Notes under the pieces: generated by a model
The model's database searches: none
What the model was told of the DNA's origin: nothing
What the model saw: only the letters and a program-made list of their open reading frames with translations
Assembly: GCA_002270565.1 (NCBI GenBank)
Contig: NQMI01000049.1
Location: 227,182-291,181, forward strand
Source: Stenocarpella maydis
Taxonomy: Eukaryota; Ascomycota; Sordariomycetes; Diaporthales; Diaporthaceae
Length of the DNA: 64,000 nt
Direction: 5' to 3'
Program-made: the position numbers and the translations under genes
Part shown: positions 33,476 to 44,981 of the stretch, in pieces
Numbering within the stretch: position 1 is the stretch's first letter
Layout: every line of letters starts with the position of its first letter

Positions 33476-34506
33476 CTATTCCTCTGGCTCCTCAAACTCC
33501 TCATCCTTCAGCTCCTTGGGCTCTTGTGCCTCATGGTACTGTATAACATCGTCGATGTAGCTGAGGATGGCTGCGACGCTCTCCTCGTCCGACGAGTCGA
33601 GCTTGAGGTAGTTGACCATGCTGAAGCTGTCGATGAGGTTCGCGACGGCCCGGTTCAGCTTCTTGAAGCTCGTGCCGCGCATGACGGCGCCCCTCTCGGC
33701 CGGGTCCTCCTCTTCGGCCTCTGCACCCCCTTCGGCATCGCCGCCACCGCCGCGGCCGACAGTGTTGCGCCGGACCTGCTCGGCGGGGTCGTCATCCAGC
33801 AGCGTGGCGTCCGGGGTGATAAACCTCTTGATGTCGCGCTTGCGCACCTGGCCCTTGACCAGGTCCATCTTGGAGAGGATATTGAGGTGGGGGATCTCGA
33901 GCAGGATCATGGCGCTCATGGCGCTGAGGGTGCCGGAGAAGAACTTTGCGCGGTCGACGACAAAGGTGGCCTCGAGCAGGTAGGCGGCGCACAGGCGGAT
34001 GTCGAGGGCGCCGGGCTGGCCGAGGAAGCGCACGAGGGCGGGCAGGATGGGGATGTGGGTGTAGAGCTCGATCTGGCCGGGCATGTCGATGATGATGAGG
34101 TACTCCTCGGTCAGGCCGTCGAGGGCCTCGGTCAGGAAGTCGAGGTTCTCCATGAGGAACTCGAAGCAGTAGACCAGGCCGCCGTTGGGGCCCAGGCCCA
34201 TCTCCTCCATGACGTCCTCGAGCGAGATGAGGTCCTTGATGTCCAGGTCGGGCTGGTGGTCAAAGGACTCGGCGGCCGGGTCGAGGTTGACGTAGAAGCA
34301 GGAGCGGCGGTTGAGCTGGAGGTGGGTGATGAGGGCCGAGCAGAAGGTTGACTGCGGCGGCCCTTGTCGTCAGCCGCTGTGCATTATTTATGACCCCGCG
34401 ATTGCTGATGGGCGACGCGCAGAGGGGAGCCGCCACGATGTCGCGAGGCTCGACGCACCTTGCCGGCCCCTGCCGGGCCCATGACCATGACGCCGTATTT
34501 GCTCAT
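33476..34506 (-). CDS. GPN3: GPN-loop GTPase 3
   Basis: Two exons, 34506-34459 and 34351-33476 (307 aa). The 107-nt intron (GTGCGT..., CTGAC branch, CGCAG) falls within the P-loop and joins MSKYGVMVMGPAGAGK to STFCSALITH. GPN3 with GPN1 is needed for cytoplasmic assembly and nuclear import of RNA polymerase II. Visible marks are G1 GPAGAGKST (10-18), NLDPAAE (38-44), the defining GPN motif GPNGG (70-74), DMPGQIELY (G3) and SKMDL (G4). The C-terminus DDVIQYHEAQEPKE resembles the QYGEDLEFKEPKE end of GPN3 rather than GPN1 or GPN2. A Gly/Glu-rich insert (GRGGGGDAEGGAEAEEEDP) lies near residue 215. It is head-to-head with SAM synthetase. Confidence 0.92.
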
Positions 34507-35980
34507 CCTAGCTGTGAGTGAGGGTGCCCTTCAGCGCGCGACTGCGGTTATGGGCTGAGAAGACGAGGGTCGCGAATGGGTGCACGTGCAGTGTTGCGTC
34601 TGCATGCTCGAATTTTTGCCGTCCGAGGCGGTCCGGCTGGGATGTCTTGCCCCACTTCGATGGGCAGCTTGGCCTTATCTTATCAGCTCCCCGGGGCACT
34701 AGCGTAGTGTATACTCGGTATAGGCATCAGATGTTCGCTCTCCCTCGCAGCACTCTCCCTCATTAGAGCAGTCGGCAACCATCCTGAAGGGCACGGCATG
34801 CAGCCATGACCAGCTGGCGTCTATGGCTGGCATGGTGCGTTTTTCCCAGGCCGGGACTTGGCATACCGGGACTGTATTATACGAGATACGGAGACACTGG
34901 ACTTCGGGGGAGGCGTGGATGCTTGCTCGGAGTTCCTGACGCGGGCGGTCCACCGGGGCAGTGTCAGCACATGTGTGTGATGACAGCTTATCATTGGCAT
35001 CGGCAAGGACTCGCCTCCACCCGTCAGGGACTCTGTACCTCTGCGCGCTTCCGAGTCGCCCGTGGCCCGAGTCGTGGGTTGGTGGGCCACCGGGGTCTGG
35101 GCGCGGGAAATGCACACTACCTAGTGTAGGTGTTCAGTCACAATCGCGCAATCGATGGGCTCATTGAGCCTGATGCTTGAGTGCACGCATCCATGACCCG
35201 ACCCGTCCGAGTATACATGGTCGATTTCTTGTCATTACCTGCCTGGGTACTTGAGTGCGGATACCTAGGTAGGTACAGTATATACCAAGGTAGCGTACAT
35301 AGCCCGCGCGGTGGGGGTAGCACTTCCCCTCCCTCTCGGAAGGTTGATGTGAGGTCCTTGACCAGGCTAAGCCGTTCGGTCCCTGGCCCTTCCAGCTTCC
35401 CCTCCTGCCCCCTCAAAAAGTTTCGGGCCCCGACTGTCGGCTCCTTCTTCTGAAGCGCAAAACCCAGCGCCGGCAGAACACACCGACTTCAATAAAGTCT
35501 CGTCCCATCCCCAGGCATCAACCTCCCTTCCTCCTGCTCCCCAGACTTCTTCCCTCGTAGAGTTTCTTCATTTTGTTTCCTCCCTTTAGTCCCTTCCTCC
35601 CGCCCTCCCTAACTTCACCCGCGCAGATTGTCTATAGGTAAGCCCATCATCCACCCCCTCCAGCACGCAATGTTTTAGCTTCGGCTAGCCTGTCTCGTTC
35701 CCCGAGACACTCATACCTGTGTTCATCTGCCATTGAAAACTTGTCTGCCCAAGAAAAAACCCCATCCACATCACTCCGCCCTCCCTGGCCTCAAAAAGAC
35801 TCGACCAACTCTCCTCCCGCAACTTCCTCTCCCCGGCCCAACGTTTTCCCACACAGGCACACACCCTCTCTCCCACCCTCTCCCACACAATATCATACAC
35901 ACGAGACTGACTCTCGCCCAGTGGACCTACCTATTCTCCCCTCCCCCCCTCTTCACGTATCACCACATCACACAGCCGCA
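34507..35980. promoter_or_regulatory. Divergent promoter region, GPN3 / SAM synthetase
   Basis: 1.47 kb between divergent starts. No gene. The right 500 bp is CT-rich, as in strongly expressed fungal genes, and probably holds a 5'-leader intron of the SAM synthetase gene: TATAG|GTAAGC donor at 35638 and CACACAG acceptor ending at 35975. Confidence 0.5.
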
Positions 35981-37245
35981 ATGTCTCCCAACGGAACCAA
36001 CGGAGTCAACGGCTTTTCCGCCCACCCCATAGGCACCTTCCTGTTCACATCCGAGTCTGTCGGCGAGGGCCACCCCGACAAGATCGCTGACCAGGTCTCG
36101 GATGCCATCCTGGACGCCTGTCTGGCTGAGGACCCTCTGTCCAAGGTCGCCTGCGAGACTGCCACCAAGACGGGCATGATCATGGTCTTTGGCGAGATCA
36201 CCACAAAGGCCAACCTCGACTACCAGAAGGTCGTCCGCAATGCCATCAAGGACATTGGCTACGATGACTCGGCCAAGGGCTTCGACTACAAGACCCTGAA
36301 CCTGCTCGTCGCCATCGAGCAGCAGTCCCCTGACATCGCCCAGGGCCTCCACTACGAGAAGGCCCTCGAGGAGCTCGGTGCTGGTGACCAGGGTATCATG
36401 TTCGGCTACGCCACCGACGAGACCCCAGAGCTGCACCCCCTCAGCCACCTGCTCGCCCACAAGCTCAACTCTGCCCTGTCCGCCGCCCGCCGTGACGGAA
36501 CCCTGCCATGGCTCCGCCCAGACACAAAGACCCAGGTCACCGTCGAGTACGAGCACGACAAGGGCGCCGTCATCCCCAGGAGGGTTGACACCGTCGTCGT
36601 CTCCACCCAGCACTCCGAGGACATCACCACAGAGCAGCTCCGCAAGGAGATCCTGGAGAAGATCGTCAAGAAGGTCATCCCCGCGAACCTTCTTGACGAC
36701 AAGACCGTCTACCACGTGAGATCCAGCTAATGCCCCCTCCCCCTTTCCCCTCCCCACCGGGCTCGACGCTAACAACCCCACAGATCCAGCCTTCTGGTCT
36801 CTTCATCATCGGTGGTCCTCAGGGTGACGCCGGCCTGACTGGCCGTAAGATCATTGTCGACACCTACGGCGGCTGGGGCGCCCACGGTGGTGGCGCCTTC
36901 TCCGGCAAGGACTTCTCCAAGGTCGACCGTTCCGCTGCCTACCTTGCCCGCTGGGTTGCCAAGTCCCTGGTCGCCGCCGGCCTCGCCCGCCGTGCCCTCG
37001 TCCAGCTTTCCTACGCCATTGGTGTCGCCGAGCCCCTGTCGGTCTTTGTCGAGACCTACGGCACCTCCTCCAAGACCTCTGACGAGCTCGTCCAGATCAT
37101 CCGCAACAACTTCGACATGCGCCCCGGTGTCATCGTCAAGGAGCTCGACCTGGCGCGGCCCATCTACCTGCAGACGGCCAAGAACGGTCACTTTGGCACC
37201 AACCAGGACTTCAACTGGGAGAAGCCCAAGGCTCTCAAGTTCTAA
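35981..37245 (+). CDS. SAM2: S-adenosylmethionine synthetase
   Basis: Two exons, 35981-36715 and 36784-37245 (398 aa), 68-nt intron with CTAAC branch site. It makes S-adenosylmethionine from methionine and ATP in the cytosol. Signatures seen in order: [20 protein letters not shown] (N-terminal, ATP/Met binding), [12 protein letters not shown] (methionine-binding hexapeptide), [31 protein letters not shown], and [19 protein letters not shown] (the glycine-rich phosphate loop). Length is normal (380-400 aa). Codon use is strongly biased to C-ending codons, as expected for a highly expressed gene. The ATG at 35981 is chosen because it follows CACAGCCGCA, a likely leader-intron acceptor. The in-frame sequence upstream is leader. 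The symbol is the yeast one; the Neurospora orthologue is eth-1. Confidence 0.96.
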
Positions 37246-38812
37246 GTACCAAGCAACTTCTAAAAATGTTTACACTAATCACTGGGTCAATGACTGGCGT
37301 ACGGTTTTCAACAACATGGAATACGGGTAGCTAAAAAAGCGTGTGGGGCGGCGTCTTTCAACACAAGGCATGCAAGATACCCATTCAACGGGGCATTTAG
37401 GTCGGAGTTTTGCTAGATTTGCTCAACGAAGTGGCAATTGAATATGATTGAGTTGTGATTTGTGCTTTCAATCCTGTGCTGCCGTGGTGGTTGAAATGGG
37501 AACGGCGTACATTGGGAGGGGATTACAATGGTGCAATGCGCAACTCCCAGTCCAACAACACCTAGTCTAATAACACCTACTACTGCACTGGCATAACACC
37601 TAGTCCAACGGGACGGGGTCTGGAGAGACCTAGCCTCATGGCACCCATCCCTATGACACCCACTTCCGCAAAACCCCAGCAAAATAGGCGGTGGGTGTGC
37701 GGGCGTGCGAATTGGGCTGCGGGCCACTCTGATTCGTCATGGTATAAATGATGTAACGGAGTGGCCGTTTCCAGCCACCACAGCCGCACCGGTCTACCCT
37801 CCCTTTGCATGATTACAACCCTCGGGCCTGGTTCTCCCTGTCTGTTCCAGCATCGAGCAGCATCTGCTGGATTATGGTTGAGCAAGTGGCGCTGGTCAGC
37901 TTGGTCTGAACTCAAGAGGATGGTTGTATTCTGAGGTGAAGGGGAGTATAAGAACACTTCCCTTGGATTCTGACGCTGGCTTGTAATCGAATCGTTAGGA
38001 ACTCGAGAGAAAGAGCAGACGCTGTTGGGAGAGGATTCCCAAACGGGCACTCAAATGAGGCTGACCTTGGATTGTGTGACCACAGTTAGGGCCCGCTTAC
38101 ATCCGACAACAATGCGACGACAATAGGAAGGTTGCTCCTCGACTCAGCAGGACAATCTCAGCCCCAACCTATTCACCTCCAGTTGCAGCAGAAGCTGTTC
38201 TGATTGTCTCTGCAACGTCTCACCCACAATATCACCCTGCCCTCCATGATTGGTCCTGTGGTCTCATGGCATCGACTGTACCCTTGCCTTGCTACCCTTG
38301 TGGTGCATCACCAGGACCATTATAATACCCCCCAGAATGGACATGCTCACTATTGTGCCTGAGTAGATGAGGTGTTGGGGGGCTAGATGAGGATGCAGGC
38401 CCCGTGGTTATCCCCTCTCTTTCTGTCCCATGTCCAGGATAAAAGGTCGTCTGCCTGTGTTTACTGCCAAATGCTTTGCTCTCCTGCTGCTCTACCATCC
38501 ACAAGCGAGATAGCCACACACCCATTCATTCACTTTTTGCTGCAGACAAGCAGCCTCGTCCTGGTTGGTAGGCTACAAGCGACGCCTCGTGCCTCATTTC
38601 TTCACATTCAGACAGACCACTGGTTCTTGCTGAACCTGTCCACCAAAGCCTAAGAGCAAGAACTCTGTGGCCCATTGTGCTGACTGTGGAGCTGCATTGT
38701 CCCGACTGAATACATACATCAAGGCCAGGCAGCTACCGGCTACAAGACGACTCCCCCTCAATACCCTTCCTTCGCTCTCACCTGCCTGCCTGTCCCTCCG
38801 CAATTGGAAAAC
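37246..38812. other. Intergenic region; no gene seen
   Basis: 3' region of SAM synthetase and upstream region of the small acidic protein gene. An AACACCTAGTC-type degenerate repeat lies at about 37545-37610. Nothing else recognisable. Confidence 0.45.
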
Positions 38813-39502
38813 ATGGCCCAACCACCCAGCCACGCTTCCCTTGACCCATTGACCGGTCTTCCAAAGGAGGAGGCCCTACGCAGTGCCCCTTCCCCCCCTC
38901 CGGCATACTTCCCTCCTGCCCGTCGCCTACGGCAACAGACAGCAGCCCAGCCCATGGCAGACAGTACCTCCCGGCCCACAAGTGCTGCCCATCAGCTCTT
39001 CCACCTGCGCAACATGGGCGGCGCGAACCACGACGGCCGCGAGTACATCAATCTCGGCCACCCGCAGGACAATGACGAGGACGAGGACGACGACGACGAC
39101 GACGACCGCAGCCCCGTCGAGCTGCGCATCACCACCACGGTGCAGGTCGAGGGCGACGACAACGCCATCGTGCTGGCCGTGTCGCCCGCCGAGCACGCCA
39201 GGGCAATCGCCGAGGCGGTCACCGCCACGGTCCGCGAGGCCGGCGGCATGAACAATGGGATCCCGATGATCGACGAGGAGGGCAGGCCGAGGCCCTTTAG
39301 GATCACAATCTCGGCGGGCATGAACATCGGGGGCTCGGGGAACGTCATCGGCAACGCAGACCACGTCATGCGGTTCCTGGGAGGGAAGCGCAAGCGGGGT
39401 GGCGGCGGCGGCGGGGACGGAAGGGTCGCTGCCAAGGGCGGCGATGCTGCTGCTGCTGCCTCTGCTCCACCGCCGAGGCGCCTGCGGAGGTCCAGCTTCT
39501 GA
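38813..39502 (+). CDS. Small acidic protein of unknown function
   Basis: Single exon, 229 aa, from ATG 38813 (AACATGGCC). The frame extends three codons further up to a TTG, which I do not use. It has a Pro-rich N-terminus, an Asp/Glu run (NDEDEDDDDDDDR, about residues 86-98), and a middle part with regular beta-type pattern (VELRITTTVQVEGDDNAIVLAVS, then HARAIAEAVTATVREAGG). A Gly-rich segment (AGMNIGGSGNVIGNADH) and a basic C-terminus (GGKRKRGGGGGG, RRLRRSSF) that could be a nuclear signal complete it. Codon bias matches neighbouring genes, supporting reality. I recognise no family. Confidence 0.65.
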   Translation: MAQPPSHASLDPLTGLPKEEALRSAPSPPPAYFPPARRLRQQTAAQPMADSTSRPTSAAHQLFHLRNMGGANHDGREYINLGHPQDNDEDEDDDDDDDRSPVELRITTTVQVEGDDNAIVLAVSPAEHARAIAEAVTATVREAGGMNNGIPMIDEEGRPRPFRITISAGMNIGGSGNVIGNADHVMRFLGGKRKRGGGGGGDGRVAAKGGDAAAAASAPPPRRLRRSSF

Positions 39503-40176
39503 TCATGAGGTCTGTTGTCCAGTGCTCACGACGAGAGGGGTGGCCACCTTTGGAAGGCGATGAGCGTAGCAAGGAAGCCGGGGGGGGGGGGTGGTTCAAT
39601 GTGGCGTTGGGGCATCAAGGATGAATTTTCAAAAATGAATTGGCAAATGATTATGGTCTTTGCAGCCGGGGGTGGCTTCACGACCATGCTTCCGTCAACA
39701 TGCTTTTGCAATGGGGACAAGGAGCCGTGTGATAGAAAGCAGGTACGCACACAAAAGAGAGGCGAACAATTGAAGCATTGACCCGGGAAATTCTTGCAAG
39801 ACCGTATCGTACGTAGATTTACAAAACCATGTACTCAACGATGTATAGTCATGCAGAAGTGACATGTCGGGGGACAGGATGATGAACGTGATGGGTGAGC
39901 CCCACTGAGCTCGTTCCCACCAAATGAAGACAGGCGAGCCCCTGGACTTGCACAGAGCACCAAGACTCAATTCCAATTGTTCGCAGCACGTCTCTCGCGA
40001 CTCGCTCCGTCTTGTCAGAAAACCAATACATCTATCTGCAGAGCTCGCCACGTCAGGCCCGGCCGACAACGAGCAGAGGCTGGCAACGAGCTGCTTACAC
40101 AGAGCCATGCCAGCAGCCCCCTCGCCACAGCCGCATTAGCCCACCAAGCACGAGGAGGGAGAAAAGGAGGGCAGCC
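39503..40176. other. Intergenic region with G12 tract
   Basis: Between two tandem plus-strand genes. A 12-base G run lies at 39580-39591, about 80 bp past the upstream stop. No gene. Confidence 0.5.
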
Positions 40177-40663
40177 ATGGTCTCCCTAAAAGCCCCCAAG
40201 CACCCAGGCCGCTCCAGCCGCTCCCGCTCGCCGCGGCCCGCGCAACACGACATGGACCCCCCGCTCACGATCCGCAACGTCACGGCCAGCCCCCTCGAGC
40301 TCGTGCTCGCGGAGCGCTTCGACAGGAACGGGCACACGCACCACGGGGGCGGCTTCTCGCGCATCGCCAACCTCTTCACCGGCGGGGGCGCCACCACGCC
40401 CGCGCTGTTCGCGCCCGAGGACGGCCACGAGCCCAGCGAGCGCATCGGCGACGGCGCGGGGCACGGCGCCGGGGTCGTCGCCGCCGTCGGCGCCTTCGAG
40501 ACGCTGGCCACGGACATCCGGGCCCCGCAGCCGGGGAGGTCCGTCCTGCGGCTGACGTTCCGGGCCGCCGGCGCGGGGCGGCACAGGTATGTCGTGGACT
40601 GCCCGACGCCCGGGCGGCGGTCCGTGGTGATGAGGACGGTGAGAGAGGGCCGGGGTGACGGCA

Positions 40664-40696
<33 letters not shown>

Positions 40697-41808
40697 GGAC
40701 GCCCCCGCCGCTGGAGCTGACCACCGTGTACATCCCGTCCTCGCACCACCTGACCGTCCTCAGCTCGGCCAACCTGTCGCGGTGGATGGGCGAGCTGGCC
40801 GACGGCTGGCCGCTGTCGGCGCTGTCGGTGCCGGGGACGCACAACAGCCCGACGTGCCACGTCGCGCTGCCCTCTGTGCGCTGCCAGGCCGTGAGCGTGC
40901 GCCAGCAGCTGGACAACGGGGTTCGGTTCCTGGACCTGCGCGTGTCGGCGTCCAAGGGGGAGGGCAACCACAGCCTCGCCCTCGTGCACAGCGTGTTCCC
41001 CGTGTCCCTCCTCGGGTTCAGGTACCTCGCGGGCCTCCTGGAGGAGCTGTACGCCTTCCTGGACGACAACCCCTCCGAGGCCCTCATCATCAGCGTCAAG
41101 AGGGAGGGCACGGGCCGCGGGACGGATCAGGACCTGTCTCAGCACCTGTTCCGGCAGTACTGCGGCGGCGGCGGCGAACACGACGGCAAGGGGGCCAACG
41201 GGGCCAAGGGCGATGTGGCGCGGCGCTGGTTCACGGAGCCGCGGATCCCAACACTGGGCGAGGCGAGGGGCAAGATCGTGCTGGTGCGCCGGTTCAACAA
41301 CGACGGCGCGCTGCAGGCCGAGCACGGCGGGCGCGGCTGGGGCATCGACGCCTCGGCGTGGCCTGACAACTGCGCCGATGGCACCGTGGGCAGCGGGCTC
41401 TTCCGCGTCCAGGACTTCTACGACGTCAGCAAGAGCGCCGGCATCGAGAAGAAAGCCGAGCTGGTGAGGTCGCACCTCGAGAGGGCCGGCCAGCAGGTCT
41501 TCACCGCCCTGCCTGGGCCTTGGGACGCTGAGGCTCCGCCGCCGCCACCACTGTTCGTCAACTTCCTGACCGCGAGCAACTTCTTCAATGCCAGCTGCTG
41601 GCCAGAGAGGATTGCCGCAAAGGTCAACCCCTTGACCATCGAGTACCTCTGTGTGAGCCATGCCGAGAAGGGCAAGGGGCCGGCGCAGCTCGACGTCGGC
41701 GATGCTGGCACAGGCATCGTGGTTACGGACTGGGTTGGCCACGATGGGGATTGGGACTTGGTAAGGTGCATCGTCGCATGGAACGCAAGACTACGTCTCA
41801 AGGCATAA
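40177..41808 (+). CDS. PI-PLC X-domain phosphodiesterase-like protein
   Basis: Single exon, 543 aa, from ATG 40177 (GCAGCCATGG); the open frame extends upstream only from a non-ATG codon. The N-terminal domain (about 25-160, starting LTIRNVTASPLELVL) is unassigned and ends in an Asp run (GDDDDDDDDDDDG). From about residue 205 comes a PLC-like phosphodiesterase TIM-barrel: SALSVPGTHNSPT with H222 as the first catalytic His, VRQQLDNGVRFLDLRVS, ALVHSVF with H271 as the second His, LDDNPSEALIISVKRE, and further on GKIVLVRRFN. This matches bacterial-type, calcium-independent PI-PLC X domains, which cleave phosphatidylinositol. No signal peptide or GPI signal is evident, so location is unclear. The very GC-rich codons create a 518-codon antisense frame that I reject. 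Confidence 0.82.
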
Positions 41809-43625
41809 ATAGATAGGGATGGACGGGGCAGTATAGGATCACAGAGGATGCAGTGGCATGTCACGGGGAAACGCGCTACAAGATGCTTCGGCAATAATGG
41901 TAATATTCATAAAGGCTAATACATAGGTGTAGATGTTCTGGTCTTGGGCCAAAAAAAAAAAAAACTTAACCTGCTGGAGACGGCACTGTCAGCTCAGGTT
42001 CAAGACACTGACTCCGAGTGTAAAAATCGACGTGACCGTGGCCTGATCAGTTCTCCAAGGTGATAGATAAGGTAAAATTTGATTGCGTCGTCACAGAAAA
42101 CTCAGTGGCAAAATAGCAAGGTAATCATCAGAAAGGCCGGGCGGGTCGCGTCGACGAGGGACTGTAACTCACCAGGTGAGAAGTGCAGACGGATTCCACG
42201 TGGGAAGCGTGTTACCTGCCATTGGCGACTTGTCAGCCTGAGGATAACCTCGGATGTGAAACTTGCTATCGACAAGGGCAAACAGCTGTCAGTCTGTGGC
42301 GAGTTTGTTAGCTCGCGGTCCCGTGGAATGCGGTGGGATGTCAACATACCTCATTAAATCAGATTTTGTTTAGTGTTCATCTCCGGCCAGAGGCACGGAT
42401 CAAACAGTGTGAATAATGTTCATCATGTTGCTGTACAGGAAGTCTGCGGAACCGGGGGGGGGGTGGCAAATTACCTGTTGTCGAGCGAGTTAGTCAGGAC
42501 CCAACAACAGACATGCCGTGACGGCGACAACAACCCGGTTTGCGATAGCAAGATCAGGTGACGAATTCTCAACAAGGTGACCCGCGCGAACCCGCCTCAC
42601 AAGGTGTACAGCCCTGCTTTTGACGAGAGGGGCCGCGGAGCTCCGATCTGTCCGCCCGTTCGTTCAAATTTCATCATTTTGCTGGAGGCGTGGGAGAGGG
42701 ATGGGGAGGTGTACCTGGTCGTCGACAGTCAGCGACATGTTGCGGCAAGAAACAGGCAGCAGCGAGAACATTTCAAGTGTGTCCAATCAGACAAGGCTGA
42801 AACTTATAAAACATTATGTCCACATTGGTCTTCGGTTCGAGGAATCCCTGAATGTATTGTATGCATCATGGAAAACGAGGGCAGGGTGCAAAGACATGTT
42901 GGAACGAACCTTTTGAGACGGGTGGCTGAACGCGACCGGCGCGCAAACAAGGGGAATGAAGAGAAGCCAAGGAGCAAGACACTGGTCTGGATGCCAACAC
43001 GTTAGCTATCGAGCTCGCGAAGGCTTGCCGTCGAAACGAAGCGTGCTGGGTGTGTCTGCTCAGGGTAATTCTAGAGTAAATTGTGATCCCCATGGTGCTG
43101 GTAAGAATTGGATTGTTCGATGTGTGTTCGTCACAGCAGATGTTTTGGCAGGGCAGAGGGGAGCTGGCGTACCTTGCGTGAAGCTTGGGTCTTGAGGTGG
43201 GATGGATGCGAAGGAAAAAGTTGGGGTGGTGTTTGGAGCTCTGCGAGGAAGCTTTTGTCTCAGAGGCTGGGAAAATTTGGGTCGAGTCGGAAAAATCTCA
43301 TAACAGAGGTGGAGCTAGGCTGGCGGCCGAGCAGCGCAAGCGCCGCAGATGTGGCTTTGCCATTTGGGGAGGGGCTAACAGTGTGGGGGGCCGCCACACC
43401 CCGCAATCTCAGCACCTCAGACCAGCTGATAAGATGGAGCGGCAGGTGTGGCGAAGCCAACCTGTGGCCCCGTAGATCCCGGGGTCTACCGGCAGGGGTA
43501 GGGAGGGAGCTTATAAGCCACCGCGGGCCAGCATTCCCGCCCCCTCCGCTTCCCCTTCACAACGTCACTTTCTTGTCTTGTCTTGTTCTCGTTCTGAGAA
43601 TACAGGACACGGTAGAACCCCCAAA
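41809..43625. other. 1.8-kb intergenic region; no gene seen
   Basis: Contains an A14 run near 41951-41964 and a G10 run at 42454-42463. Small open frames (for example 42577-43005) start at non-ATG codons and lack motifs. The last 80 bp are CT-rich (TCTTGTCTTGTCTTGTTCTC), the presumed leader of the next gene. Confidence 0.45.
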
Positions 43626-44981
43626 ATGTCTCCAGCCGGAGGAGTGCTGGCCCCCGTGGTCATGCGCGCCCTCCGCAGCGCGGTCGTCAACACGGCCAAA
43701 ATGACCAAGGTCCTGCAGCGCAAGCTGGCCGGCGCGGCCCAGCCGCTGAGCAAAGAGGTTCAATACGCCACCATCCGCTCAACCGGCCGACAGCCCATCC
43801 ACCCTACCGCCTTCCTGCGCCAGTCCAAGCGTGGTGTGCGATGGTCATCTTCTACCGCATACAGCCGTCTCAACGCCAGCGTCCGCCGCTTCATCAACAC
43901 GGCCGCCAACGAGATTCGCGCCGCACCGAGAATCGACCGCACCGCATTCAACACGTCAAATGTTGGACGCGCATTCTCCCAGTTCCCTGGACGGGCTCCG
44001 TTCGCGCACACACTGCGACCAAACCTGACCGGCGGCGCCTTGCCCCGGACAGCCGGCGGCTACGCGATGCCCGGCTCGGGACGTGTCGGAGGCCAGCGCT
44101 ATTTCAGCCACGGACCCACCTCCCAGGCTCAGGTCGTCCAGAACGTATCCCAGGCAATGCGTGCCTTCTGGCTCTCTGGCCAGAGGGCTCACTTTGACGG
44201 GCACGGCCACAACGGCGAGAAGAGGTACAGGCCGGTGACCTCGTTGCAGGAGTCCGCAGGGAGGAAGATGGCCAGCATGCCTCGCATGATGCCCGGCTCC
44301 TTTGTTGACTTCCAGATCAGTCCCACCGTCACCGCCCTGAGCCCCCTGGCTGCCGTTGCCGCCATGGCCGCCGGCTCCGACGCGAGGCCCGGGGCCGGCG
44401 CTGCCACCCTCAACGCCGACGGCTTCTTTGATGTCCTCTCGACCGACTTTGCACGGCAGCTGAAGGATCTCACGGCCGTCATGAGCGACCTCAGGCGTCT
44501 CGCGGCTCTGGGTGACCTTCCCATCACGCTCGAGAAGAACAACACGCTGCGAGTTCAGTTCCCAGGTCTTGATGCCGACACGGTGGAGCGATTATGTGAC
44601 GACACGGGTGTCCAGCGAGGTGTCATCAAGCAGGACCCGGATTTCGATGCGAGCTACGGCAGCCCCATGGCACTGCGCTTCCCGTACGCGCCTGATGCGA
44701 ACGAAGAGGAGACACTCACCTCCCCCGGTGGCTCAATGAGGTCCCATCTGTCGGAGCTGTCCTCGATCGAGGAGGACGAGGCTCTGTTTGATGAGTACTT
44801 TGACGAGAACCCCTGGCTGTCGACCCCGGAACCAGAAGTTGCCGCCGAGACAGGGTACGAGAGCATGTCTGATCATGTCTTGAGTTCTGCCGAGCACGTC
44901 TCTGAGGATTTTGAGGGCCTAGAGGGAATCTATCGCTTCCTGGAGGAGTGTGACAATCTCAAGTCAAGGACCAGGTTTTAA
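43626..44981 (+). CDS. Unknown fungal protein, probable mitochondrial N-terminus
   Basis: Single exon, 451 aa, from ATG 43626 (CAAAATGTC). The N-terminus is Arg/Lys/Ala-rich and lacks acidic residues for about 40 residues (MSPAGGVLAPVVMRALRSAV), like a mitochondrial presequence. Residues 40-200 are Arg/Ser-rich; FPGRAPFAHTLRPNLTGGALPR and VGGQRYFSHG are notable. A helical middle part contains DVLSTDFARQLKDLTAVMSDL, and the acidic C-terminus (SSIEEDEALFDEYFDENPW) ends RFLEECDNLKSRTRF. I recall similar proteins labelled 'casein kinase II beta 2 subunit', but with only two cysteines it cannot form the four-Cys zinc site of CK2-beta, so I do not use that name. A G7 run follows the stop. Confidence 0.72.
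   Translation: MSPAGGVLAPVVMRALRSAVVNTAKMTKVLQRKLAGAAQPLSKEVQYATIRSTGRQPIHPTAFLRQSKRGVRWSSSTAYSRLNASVRRFINTAANEIRAAPRIDRTAFNTSNVGRAFSQFPGRAPFAHTLRPNLTGGALPRTAGGYAMPGSGRVGGQRYFSHGPTSQAQVVQNVSQAMRAFWLSGQRAHFDGHGHNGEKRYRPVTSLQESAGRKMASMPRMMPGSFVDFQISPTVTALSPLAAVAAMAAGSDARPGAGAATLNADGFFDVLSTDFARQLKDLTAVMSDLRRLAALGDLPITLEKNNTLRVQFPGLDADTVERLCDDTGVQRGVIKQDPDFDASYGSPMALRFPYAPDANEEETLTSPGGSMRSHLSELSSIEEDEALFDEYFDENPWLSTPEPEVAAETGYESMSDHVLSSAEHVSEDFEGLEGIYRFLEECDNLKSRTRF

Noticed and set aside
33413..34351. 312-codon plus-strand open frame opposite GPN3
   Set aside because: Antisense shadow of the GPN3 coding sequence.
40186..41742. 518-codon minus-strand open frame opposite the PI-PLC gene
   Set aside because: Shadow of a GC-rich gene; no motifs, Arg/Pro/Ala/Gly/Val composition.
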